Both the position numbers and the translations under genes were made by a program. DNA of 6,477 nucleotides from assembly GCA_004556565.1 (NCBI GenBank), contig SFGN01000113.1, forward strand, positions 1 through 6,477, read 5' to 3'. Origin of the DNA: Lachnospiraceae bacterium. Its GTDB lineage: Bacteria; Bacillota_A; Clostridia; Lachnospirales; Lachnospiraceae. This document shows, piece by piece, positions 1-6,324 of the stretch. Below the pieces are notes generated by a model, which made no database searches, had not been told where the DNA came from, and worked only from the letters and a program-made list of their open reading frames with translations. The stretch's first letter is position 1, and the number at the start of each line of letters is the position of its first letter.

Positions 1-18
1 AAAAAAAAAAAAAAAAAA
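1..18 (+). repeat. A18 homopolymer at window edge
   Basis: Eighteen A residues open the window and abut the U5 end of the LTR. They could be the expanded T-rich end of U5 (T on the LTR strand). They could also be the poly(A) tail of a plus-strand SINE or LINE lying just outside the window. The sequence here cannot decide between these. Confidence 0.9.
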
Positions 19-49
19 GTAACTGAGTAAATCTGAAGATCTAATTGGG

Positions 50-55
50 TTCATT
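50..55 (-). promoter_or_regulatory. Decayed LTR polyadenylation signal (AATGAA)
   Basis: The minus strand reads AATGAA where class I LTRs of this type usually carry AATAAA, between the TTCATGAGTC segment and the AATTAGATCT of U5. It lies about 76 bp downstream of the TATA box, a plausible spacing for the R region. One substitution means it is probably weak or dead. Confidence 0.5.
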
Positions 56-130
56 AAAAGACTCATGAATCAGGGAGCATCCCACCTGGCAAACAGAGAG
101 CTCCTCCAAGGGGTTACACACTATGAAAGT

Positions 131-138
131 CTTTTATA
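131..138 (-). promoter_or_regulatory. LTR TATA box (TATAAAAG)
   Basis: A perfect TATAAAAG on the minus strand inside the LTR, at the position expected for the U3 core promoter. Transcription would run leftward, out of the window. It is intact as sequence; activity is unknown. Confidence 0.65.
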
Positions 139-242
139 GTAAGAAGGGTAGGACAAGGGGAAAATGACATCAATAGGAAAGAAAGACAAAGAAAGAAAAG
201 TTGACTGGAGAAAAGTAAAAGTTCAGGTGATGTTTGCTTCTT

Positions 243-247
243 ATTGG
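243..247 (-). promoter_or_regulatory. LTR CCAAT box
   Basis: The minus strand reads TAGCCAATAAG about 105 bp upstream of the TATA box, in the U3 part of the LTR. CCAAT boxes are normal in class I U3 regions, although this spacing is longer than usual. An Ets-like ACAGGAAGTT lies further upstream, near 336-345. Confidence 0.5.
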
Positions 248-392
248 CTACACTGTAGCATTTTTTTAATTGGGAGGGTTTGCTTTTGCATAAGAAGGCA
301 GTCTTCCCTCCTCCTGCTGGGGTAGAAACCAAGTGAACTTCCTGTTTGGGAATGCAAGGTTCCTAGCTTCCTGCTGGGGTCAGTAATTGACA

Positions 393-402
393 TTCTCCTT
401 TT
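393..402 (-). other. Retroviral polypurine tract
   Basis: The minus strand reads AAAAGGAGAA directly before the TG that starts the LTR. This is where the plus-strand primer of reverse transcription lies. It is shorter and less G-rich than the usual AAAAAGGGGGGAA, consistent with age. It fixes the U3 boundary at 392/393. Confidence 0.7.
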
Positions 403-452
403 AGGGTAATTACCACGAAGGGTAAGGTGTGAGAGCTCCCTCTACAGGCCTT

Positions 453-469
453 CTCAACTCCAAGTTGAG
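453..469. repeat. Short inverted repeat (7-bp arms)
   Basis: CTCAACT and AGTTGAG face each other across a 3-base spacer. This is a small potential hairpin about 50 bp before the polypurine tract in the viral sense. It could be chance. Confidence 0.6.
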
Positions 470-502
470 TTAAGGTACCCTAAATTCATGTTCACAGCTC
501 TC

Positions 503-522
503 CTTGATCTTCAAAGATCAAG
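503..522. repeat. Short inverted repeat (9-bp arms)
   Basis: CTTGATCTT and AAGATCAAG are perfect reverse complements separated by two bases. It sits in the unassigned 3' internal part of the provirus. No function is known, and a chance origin is possible. Confidence 0.7.
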
Positions 523-734
523 ATCTTTCTCTGAAAGGGTCACTGATCAAAAGTCAGGTTTTCCAAATTCAGTAGTCCTCACCTCTCAGCGGCAGGAAGC
601 CTCCATCCTGGGTAATGTGTCCCACATAGATGGGAAAGTGTACAGACCAGAAACCACTTAAGGCCACATTTGAGGAACAAGTAAGGACAGGAGGGAGAAC
701 TGTCAGGCATTTTGTAAGCATCACGGATCATCTC

Positions 735-1460
735 AAAGTGCTGTCACCTTTATAACCTTTCCAGGCCTCTGTCAGAACTGGATCCAACGTCTTGGTCAAA
801 AGCATCCTGGCTATCGTTTTAAACACTGACAGATCCTCCCTCTGACAACTGGCATGCTCTGGAAAGGGCACAGAGCTCTGCCTGAGGACATCTCCAACAC
901 TGACTAGGTCATCATGGGTAGAAACAGCATAACTAGCTTGAAAATCCCTTCTCAATTGTAAGCATAACTCATCAATACACAAGATTCAATTGGGATTGGT
1001 TTAGAGATATCATTAATCAGGACAGTGTCACAAAATGGGACATTATTACCTCATTGTCATGGTGCTTTCCTTGTTGAGATAAAAGTAGTAGTGTAGCAGG
1101 CCTGAGAGCATTGCAATGTTTAAGATATAGATGAGGTGGTGAGAGCACAAGGATCTCATAGGAAGTTAATCTACCTGCAGGAAAACACTGAGTCATTTCA
1201 CAGTTAAGAAGACTGGAGAGTGTGTGGAATTTGCCAAGGCTTTCGCTAACTTTGCAGGTCTGGCTGTCACTTCAAGACAACGGAGACAGGCATGAGCAAC
1301 AGAATCAAGTTGCATGCTACAACAGGCAGTAGGGCTATGTTTACTACATGCTTCCATAACTCCCAGGGCCTAGTTATCCCTTTCCTGCACAAATAAAGTA
1401 AAATGCTTGAATAGTTGAATAACCCTAAGGCAGGTGGCTCTTGTAGCAGTAGTTTTCACT
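735..1460 (-). pseudogene. pol: pol remnant: RT connection and partial RNase H
   Basis: Frames on the minus strand pick up class I pol after the RT thumb. HFTLFVQERDN and SMQLDSVAHACLRCLEVTA (about 1410-1260) match the connection region (typically FTLYVHE... and SKQLDSVA...CLRA). After a frameshift, AGRLTSYEILVLSPPHLYLK and NALRPATLLLL (about 1178-1085) match the segment just before RNase H. A longer open stretch from 982 contains CIDELCLQLRRDFQASYAV, matching RNase H (FTDGS...GQFQAGYAV). ASCQREDLSVFKTIA then matches the SAQ.AEL.AL..A helix. The RNase H acidic sites look altered: the expected DG is DE, and the YTDS region reads LTEA. Similarity ends near 735, before the rest of RNase H and all of integrase. 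Stops and frameshifts make it non-coding. Confidence 0.75.
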
Positions 1461-1512
1461 TTAGAAAAGCCTGCTCATGTTTATCTTCCCAAGGATGGGG
1501 TTAAGGAACTAG

Positions 1513-1845
1513 AACTTCAGTAAGTTCATAAAATTTGGAACCCAGAGTTTGCAATAACCAGCTAAATCTAGAAATCCACAATGCTGTCCCTCAGTTGTGA
1601 GCCTGGGAATGTCCTGTGTGAGCTTAATTCTTGTGGAAGTCAGCTGGATTCCTTTAGTGTTTAGATTATGCCCTATATAATGTCCAGTGTTGAGATAACT
1701 GAAATTTTCTCTATGTGCTCTTTTTCAGATACCTATTGCAGCAAATAAAGGGAAGCTTTTATGCATGCCTCATAGAATTGTATAGTAGCAGAGTACACCA
1801 TGAGATCATCTGCATCTTGTAAAATGGGTGATTTCTCAGGGAACT
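1513..1845 (-). pseudogene. pol: pol remnant: reverse transcriptase palm end and thumb
   Basis: This is the RT portion that follows the PRE-1 insertion in viral order. LSVF, a stop, then FPEKSPILQDADDLMVYSA (about 1855-1790) corresponds to RT motif C, normally LLQYVDDLLLA; the Tyr before the catalytic Asp pair has become Asp. Further on, a clean stretch reads YIGHNLNTKGIQL ... IKLTQDIPRLTTEG ... GFLDLAGYCKLWVPNF (about 1690-1530). It matches YLGH.IS.G.R.L ... IQ.IP.P.T ... GFLG.AGYCRLWIPNF of class I pol. A stop ends the frame near 1511. Adjacent RT lies beyond the SINE at 2111 and above. Confidence 0.85.
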
Positions 1846-1859
1846 AGAAAACACTTAAA
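1846..1859. repeat. Target-site duplication of the minus-strand PRE-1, left copy
   Basis: AGAAAACACTTAAA matches AGAAGGTACTTAAA at 2113-2126 at 11 of 14 positions, flanking the SINE. Both copies read as the same RT codons (LS.F) on the minus strand, which supports a genuine duplication at insertion. Confidence 0.65.
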
Positions 1860-1867
1860 ACGTTAGC

Positions 1868-2110
1868 TTTTTTCTTTTCCTTTTTAGGGCTGCACGTGCC
1901 ACACATGGAGATTCCCAGGCTAAGGATCTAATTGGAGCTACAGCTGCCAGCTTACACCACAGCAATGTCAGATCCAAGCTGCATCTGTGACCTATACCAG
2001 AACTCACAGCAATGCCAGATCCTTAACCTACTGAGTGAAGCCAGAAATTGAACCCACAACATCATGTTCCCTAGTCGGGTTTGTTTCTGCTGTGCCACAA
2101 TGGGAACTCT
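1868..2110 (-). mobile_element. PRE-1 SINE (porcine, tRNA-derived), minus strand
   Basis: On the minus strand the element starts with GAGTTCCCATTGTGGCACAG, the usual PRE-1 head (GGAGTTCCCGTCGTGGCGCAG). It continues through CTCACAG..., GATCCTTAACC and GATTCCCAGGC blocks, read here as their complements, to an A-rich 3' tail at 1868-1885. The Pol III B box is degraded to GGTTCAATTT (2045-2054) and the A box is also altered, so transcription is unlikely. It is more diverged than the other copy at 3768-4018, suggesting an older insertion or older subfamily. It sits inside the reverse transcriptase, on the same strand as the provirus. Confidence 0.92.
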
Positions 2111-2112
2111 AC

Positions 2113-2126
2113 AGAAGGTACTTAAA
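2113..2126. repeat. Target-site duplication of the minus-strand PRE-1, right copy
   Basis: AGAAGGTACTTAAA is the partner of 1846-1859. On the minus strand it encodes part of QDLSTF, the RT sequence just before motif C. Confidence 0.65.
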
Positions 2127-2645
2127 TCTTGGTGAATTACTTGGGGGAAGAAAGAAGGGGCCTCAGGAAACACTTGAGGCAAAACCATCCAGGTCTACTG
2201 CTGATGGTTCCAAGGAAAGGCACATAGACATAGATATTGGCTGTTGGATCTACAGGGATGCTGAAGTCATTTGAACAAAAGTCTACAAAAGTAAACCATT
2301 TCAAGTCAGTTAAAACTTGTGGCAGAAGGGTGTCCAGTTTTGGAACAACTGGTAAATGGAGGATGACTACTTTATTAATAGCCCCCAGCTCCTGGGCAAA
2401 CACCTATCCCATTAGGTTTCCAAATAGGCAAGACTGGCATGTGGCAGGAACACACACAGGACATGAGAAACCCCTGAGCAAATAAGCCTCCTACAATGAG
2501 TGTGAGGCCTTGTATTGCCTCAGGCTTTAACGGTTATGGAGGAAACTTAGGGAGAGGTTTGGCCACATCTATCTGAATTGTTATAGGTTCTGCATTTTTT
2601 ATTCTTCCAATGTCAGGGTCAGAAGTAGCCCACGCATTTTCAGAC
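2114..2645 (-). pseudogene. pol: pol remnant: reverse transcriptase fingers and palm
   Basis: Minus-strand pieces run in order. WATSDPDIGRIKNAEPITI and KPLPKFP (about 2640-2540) match the pol start of class I retroviruses. LKPEAIQGLTLIVGGLFAQG and MPVLPIWKPNG (about 2530-2415) match LKPII..LL.QGLL...PVLPVKKPNG. After a frameshift, a 267-bp open stretch (2403-2137) reads FAQELGAINKVVILHLPVVP ... TLLPQVLTDLKWFTFVDFCS ... FSIPVDP, matching RFVQDLRAINKAV..LHPVVPNPYTLL ... WFTVLDLKDAFF.IPL. The first catalytic Asp (FVDF) is kept. Another shift leads to WMVLPQVFPEAPSFFPQV and QDLSTF, matching TVLPQGFRDSPHLFGQAL and DLSKF. PRE-1 then interrupts the gene. It is dead because of frameshifts and the insertion. 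Confidence 0.9.
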
Positions 2646-2769
2646 ATCTCAATTCAATTAGAGAACTTTTGTTGAGCTTCTTCCTCTTTTATGTTCAGGA
2701 CAGAGTATAAGGGATATAAATGATCAGGGTTGGGGATGATCAAGAAATTTTAAGGTGAGATCTCCATCA

Positions 2770-3130
2770 CAGGGAAAACATAGTAGCCCTTTTACATTAG
2801 AAAGGAGATCTCTGTCACATAGATTAACTGGGCTATAGTGCATAGCAAAACAGAATAGTGGCTGAGATAAAAGTTCTCTCTGAACTTATTAGATACCCGC
2901 ACTCTGGAAACATCCTTCTTACTCTGAGGGGTGTACTGTTTTATGAGGATGGGATTTAAAGTAGAAGGCACAGCTATGGTCGGGGTAGCATGTTAAGAGT
3001 TGGCTATGTTTACAGTTAGGCTTAGGGTTTCACGTAGATTTCAAATGAAAGAATGAGTGGGGTTTCAAGTACTGAGTATAGCTCTTGTATCAACTAAAAT
3101 TGAGCCAGGTTTTCTATTAATTTTCATTTT
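2770..3130 (-). pseudogene. pro: Retroviral protease remnant
   Basis: INRKPGSILVDTRAILST (about 3121-3068, minus strand) matches the class I protease active-site segment (GKPV.FLVDTGA..SVL). The catalytic DTG triplet has become DTR, and a stop follows closely. About 240 bp later, PVNLCDRDLLSNVKG (2831-2787) matches the C-terminal conserved PVPLLGRDLL.K and is followed by a CFP resembling HFP. The region lies between the zinc knuckle of gag and the start of RT, as expected for gag-pro-pol. The missing Gly alone would kill the enzyme. Confidence 0.8.
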
Positions 3131-3272
3131 CCTTTCTTCTAGGTTGTTTCAGGTAATTGCTGGTAATAGAACCTCTGGTGTTCTGTCAACTATGGTAAGG
3201 GTTGATGGGGGAGCCCTCACATTGAGGTAGGTATGAGAGTATCTCCTGTGAAGAGTCTGCACAAGACCTTTG

Positions 3273-3318
3273 AGGACAGCTTTTTTTTCCCAGTGGCTAG
3301 CTGATTACAAATGAAACA
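3273..3318 (-). pseudogene. gag: Broken CCHC zinc knuckle of gag nucleocapsid
   Basis: The minus strand begins CFICNQL. Restoring one base before GCCAC gives GHWEKK, and a run of eight A residues then shifts the frame before TGTCCT (CP). Together this is the CX2CX4HX4C nucleocapsid knuckle (C..C...GHW..DCP) with two indels. It lies between capsid and protease, where class I gag ends. The call depends on allowing the indels. Confidence 0.6.
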
Positions 3319-3757
3319 CCAACGCTGGGTCACTGAAATGATCATGGACCCCTAGGAGGGGGTCATGGGCAAGGTGCAAGTATTCTTTTGTGTCTCTTCC
3401 CTTGGATCTGTTGGAGATATAAAGCTCATAGCTTGGTGTTTTTTTGTTTGTGATCTTGCTGCCAGGTCCTTTACAAAATGCTCAACTAGCGTCAGGAGTT
3501 CAGGTAGGCCTATAGCCTCCCATCTTCTTTTCTGTCTTTTCTGTATCAATCTGCTAATCTCAGAAGTTAATCGATTCATGAATAGGGAAGCTGAAGCAGG
3601 CCGAGTGGCCTTTTAACTGTATGGAACCCCAAATGCTATAAAATGAGATTCCACAAGGCTCCAAAGGCTGCCACAGATTCACCCTTCTTTGTGGCTATGA
3701 TTGAATAGTTGACCTATGGGTGTGAACTGGGAAGATTTTAGGAATGGCTCATAAAAT

Positions 3758-3767
3758 GTTAGTTGTT
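3758..3767. repeat. Target-site duplication of the plus-strand PRE-1, left copy
   Basis: GTTAGTTGTT directly precedes the SINE head and matches GTTATTTGTT at 4019-4028 with one mismatch. Confidence 0.75.
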
Positions 3768-4018
3768 GGAGTTCCTGTCATGGCTCAGTGGTTAATGAAT
3801 CCAACTAGGAACCATGAGGTTGCAGGTTTGATCCCTGGCCTTGTTCAGTGGGTTAGGGATCTGGCATTGCCATGAGCTGTGGTGTAGGTTCCAGATGTGG
3901 GTCAGATCCCTGTGTTGCTGTGGCTGTGGCCAGTGCCTACAGCTCCAATTTGACCCCTAGCCTGGGAGCCTCCATAGGCCATGGGAGCGGCCCCAGAAAT
4001 GGCAAAAAGACAAAAAAA
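3768..4018 (+). mobile_element. PRE-1 SINE (porcine, tRNA-derived), plus strand
   Basis: The element is full length, about 250 bp. It starts GGAGTTCCTGTCATGGCTCA and contains the diagnostic PRE-1 blocks ACTAGGAACCATGAGGTTGC, TGAGCTGTGGTGTAGGTT, GACCCCTAGCCTGGGA and GGGAGCGGCCCCAGAAAT. It ends in an A-rich tail (GGCAAAAAGACAAAAAAA). The internal Pol III A box TGGCTCAGTGG (3781-3791) is perfect. The B box GGTTTGATCC (3825-3834) has one C-to-T change at its CpG. The duplications around it differ at one base. It lies in the gag remnant, opposite in orientation to the provirus, and is less diverged than the copy at 1868-2110. Confidence 0.95.
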
Positions 4019-4028
4019 GTTATTTGTT
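4019..4028. repeat. Target-site duplication of the plus-strand PRE-1, right copy
   Basis: GTTATTTGTT immediately follows the SINE A-tail and pairs with 3758-3767. Confidence 0.75.
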
Positions 4029-4430
4029 ATTTTTCAAGCCTGTTCAGGTTGAGGCTCTTGAATATCATCCTAGAGGTCACTAACAGTTCACTGTATGGAA
4101 TCCAGGGGCTGAGTCAAAATAGAGGGGTCTATTTTGGGAAGGGAAGCAGGAGGCTGTAGGGTCAGCTGGTGGACACAGTGACCATATGGCTCCCTGTTGG
4201 GTTGATGGCTGGATGTGGAATAAAGAAAAATAGGGTCAGGTCATCTGATCTGAGAACCAAGATCTTGGGATGAACTTCCCATAGATAGAAGTACCCTGAA
4301 CCTTCAGAAAAGAACAGGGACCATGTCTAAAGGTTTGGGAATATCAGAGCCATATCTTCTCAGAGAAGGACTCCCCAGGCTCTCCAGGCCTCATTCCCAA
4401 GCCTCCCTTAGAGACAAGGCCTCCCCACCT

Positions 4431-5289
4431 TTGTCCTCGTCAGCTCACTGACCCTAGAGGTCCTGCCTATCCCTGAGGACTTAGGTTTCCATAGAGATAC
4501 AGTAGTGGAGAATTGTTCATACAGCTTACCAGCCTGACCTACAATACTTTCCAACACCCTTGGGCAGCTCTAGAGACTTACACCATCTGGACCCCATGTG
4601 CATGGTGTCCTTGCTTACCAGCTGTGCCACAGAAGAGCCAGAAATACCTGTGCTTGCTGAACTGAATCTCATGGGGTTTTCCTGGGAGAGCACTTGCCTA
4701 CCTTATCTTTTATCCATGAATCCCCACAACTTGCTGACTGCTGCTTCTCATGCCAACCACACTCCTGTGAAGGTTCTGCTGTACAGGGTTATCTGCCATC
4801 AGCCTCACCCTTCGAGGGCCCCAGATTTTAGGACCATACAATGCTGAAGGTGTGTCCACCTGCCTAAGGTACAGACACCCCTAAATCCATTTGCATGATT
4901 TCTACTGGAATTCACCAGCATTTGGAGGAAGGAATTCTTTGACCTGAAAGAATGACTCTACCTGACAGGAGCAATGCAGTGATTCAGAAAGAAGGGCCAA
5001 TGCACACATCAAAGGGCCCAACACCCTGGATGCCCCACTCACAATTCACATAAAATGTCCTATATGTACATACCAAGTGATGCCTGAATAGTCTGGCTTG
5101 ACACATACTTCCAACCAAACACACAGATGAGTGGTATGCTGTAAATGCTTATATAAAGCTCTTTAAAAAGTCAGGTAAGACTTCATTTATGATATCTACA
5201 TGGTATAAGTATTCCAAGCATGAGCATATTCAAACTACCAACTTGATGTAACTGAACACAGAAAGATGACTTCCCAAGCTATTATGAAC
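4431..5289. other. Unassigned, non-coding
   Basis: No recognisable gene, RNA or named repeat. It could hold the 5' part of gag (matrix), a leader or the 5' LTR of the provirus, but I found no copy of the LTR sequence of 1-392, no primer-binding site and no matrix motif. A plus-strand open frame at about 4560-4847 has no recognised similarity and no intact ATG at its start. An ATTTGCAT octamer near 4889 and a TATATAAA near 5151 are isolated matches. Confidence 0.5.
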
Positions 5290-5860
5290 TAGTTCTGCAA
5301 CTACTAACAAATAACCACAGCCCATGTTTCTCATACCTATAAATGCAAGTCTCCAACTCCTCCGAATAAACACAGAAACTCATCTCTCCTTTAGAAACAC
5401 ACATACTCAATTCCCCAAATATTTAATCCTAAAATGTCCCTACTGAAAAATCCAAGTGCATAGCCCCAGCAAATATTCCTCCAAATGACCATGCCCCTTG
5501 AATACACACTCAAACTCATACACACAACTATTCTGCATGAGCCCCAAATGTACCCACAATTACCCAGGACCCCACAAATATGGCAGTGTATCACCCTATG
5601 CCTTTTGTTCCAAATACATATATAATACACTCTCTGCATATACAGAAAATCACACTCCCCCTTCCATCATGCAGAATATAGAAGTACAGAAACACAGCAC
5701 ACCTACCTATATAATATTCACCAGTCCCATAAAATAGTCAGACTTGCCCTGTACACATCAAAATACACATACGCAGCTCCTGAAAAATTACTACACAAAA
5801 AAGCAAATAACCACACAACATGCTGCAAATACGCAAATAATCATCCTAACGAGAAGGATA
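5290..5860. repeat. Strand-asymmetric, G-poor A/C-rich tract, possibly a degenerate minisatellite
   Basis: By counting, 5341-5820 has about 43 G in 480 bases (9%), while C is several times more frequent. A loose motif CCCCA..AAAT(A/G)T recurs near 5413, 5463, 5540 and 5570, with many ACACA and CATAC words around it. Spacings are irregular, so an old tandem array is only an inference. Open frames here reflect the composition and are not genes. Confidence 0.4.
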
Positions 5861-6324
5861 GATTCAGATACTTAAAATAGATGAAAAGTCCCACTGGAGA
5901 TTAAAGACAAGGTTTAAGTTTAGGAAACTGTTGTAAGCTAATGAGCACTCAAGAAAAGTAACCCAGCTGTGATTACAACGGCCTTCACAGAATTAATTCT
6001 AACCACAGACATGACTGGCCCTGCCCCCAGGCAGGCCACCCCTTGGGAAACTGCCCTCTGCCCTCGTGCATGTGCTACTGGCTTCTCAAGCAGACCAGCC
6101 TCAACAGACCCTAGGAGCAGTTGGAGGATGGTAGTCACTGCGCCAGACAGCACCGCCACTGGTGGGCATGTGCATGCTTGCTGGCATGGGATGTGTGAAT
6201 AGCTAGCCCAAGACGTCGTGCAAGAGAGGAATATTATGGAGGATTGGCATCCCCTGGGGAGATTTCTTGCAATGTGTTCTCATTGGGATCATTTGTGGCC
6301 ATCTCTGTTTAAAACTGTCTCTTG
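5861..6324. other. Unassigned non-coding; G+C-richer block at about 5960-6200
   Basis: Composition changes from the A/C-rich tract to a block rich in CCTGCCCCCAGGCAGG-type words (around 6018-6035) and CATGTGCATGC words (around 6167-6178). Short open frames exist on both strands but none is recognised. It may be an old unrecognised repeat or plain unique sequence, and it ends at the LINE-1 boundary. Confidence 0.4.

Larger units (their letters stand above)
1..392 (-). mobile_element. 3' LTR of the class I endogenous retrovirus
   Basis: Read on the minus strand, the LTR begins with TG at 392 (TGTCAATTACTGACCCC), immediately after a purine tract, as retroviral U3 does. U3 holds a CCAAT box and an Ets-like ACAGGAAGTT. 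A TATAAAAG box follows, and then a U5-like segment (GGGATGCTCCCTGATTCATG ... AATTAGATCT ... TTTACTCAGTTA) of the kind known from mammalian ERV1 LTRs. The expected terminal CA is not visible. The LTR runs into an A18 tract (T18 on its own strand) at the window edge, so its last bases are cut off or replaced. Length of about 390 bp is normal for class I. Confidence 0.8.
403..734 (-). other. Provirus 3' internal remnant, unassigned
   Basis: This stretch lies between the last recognisable RNase H sequence and the polypurine tract. In an intact provirus the rest of RNase H, integrase and env (roughly 3 kb or more) would be here, but only about 330 bp remain. I could not match any of its frames to integrase or env. 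It contains two short perfect inverted repeats, at 453-469 and 503-522. Confidence 0.5.
1..4430 (-). mobile_element. Degenerate class I endogenous retrovirus (3' LTR, partial pol, pro, gag), minus strand
   Basis: Minus-strand translation gives a collinear retroviral series from high to low coordinates: capsid, zinc knuckle, protease, reverse transcriptase, connection, partial RNase H, polypurine tract and LTR. The RT motifs (INKVVILHLPVVPKLDTLLP, VLPQVFPEAPSFF, LQDADDL) and the connection motif GFLDLAGYCKLWVPNF are of the gammaretrovirus/class I type. The capsid pieces resemble the ERV9/HERV-W-like group, which is inference. Every gene is broken by stops and frameshifts. Two PRE-1 SINEs interrupt it. 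Integrase, recognisable env, the matrix end of gag and the 5' LTR are not seen. The upper boundary near 4430 is approximate, because gag similarity fades there. Confidence 0.88.
3340..4430 (-). pseudogene. gag: gag capsid remnant, split by PRE-1
   Basis: The best evidence is VNYSIIATKKGESVAAFGAL (about 3716-3654), which fits the major homology region of class I capsid (NYS....I.QG..E.P.AFLERL). An open stretch from about 3612 follows, with SLFMNRLTSEISRLIQKRQK, IGLPELLTLVEHFVKDLAAR and SQTKKHQA. This matches the capsid C-terminus (FI.QSA.DIRRKLQK...LG....LL..A..VF.NR). PRE-1 at 3768-4018 splits the gene. Beyond it, SDL, a stop, DDIQEPQPEQA, a stop and K (about 4080-4035) resembles the DP.WD...W block, with both Trp codons turned to stops. 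Similarity from about 4100 to 4430 is weak (FSEGSGYF resembles FS.DP..F). Matrix was not found. Confidence 0.65.

Noticed and set aside
728..982. Minus-strand 84-residue open frame first read as the integrase C-terminal domain because of an AWKGY similar to RWKGPY.
   Set aside because: The preceding NALRPATLL and AGRLTSYE blocks and the DFQASYAV motif place it in connection/RNase H, which also keeps pol collinear.
2035..2485. Two plus-strand open frames overlapping the RT.
   Set aside because: They are antisense shadows of the minus-strand RT remnant, and one starts inside the SINE.
3768..3840. tRNA gene suggested by good A and B boxes.
   Set aside because: This is the tRNA-derived head of PRE-1, without a cloverleaf-capable tRNA and with the SINE body attached.
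3872..4159. Plus-strand open frame of 95 residues.
   Set aside because: Its first half is PRE-1 SINE sequence and the rest is antisense to the gag remnant.
4560..4847. Plus-strand open frame of 95 residues as a possible gene.
   Set aside because: It has no recognised similarity or intact ATG start, and no splice or promoter support was seen; the length is expected by chance.
5391..5737. Open frames on both strands in the G-poor tract.
   Set aside because: They follow from the skewed composition and have low-complexity content with no domain pattern.
5290..5860. CRISPR-like spaced repeats.
   Set aside because: The recurring words are short, diverged and irregularly spaced, and the context is mammalian.
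5938..6202. Overlapping open frames on both strands in the G+C-richer block as an exon.
   Set aside because: No recognisable protein and no convincing splice signals; G+C content alone explains the open frames.
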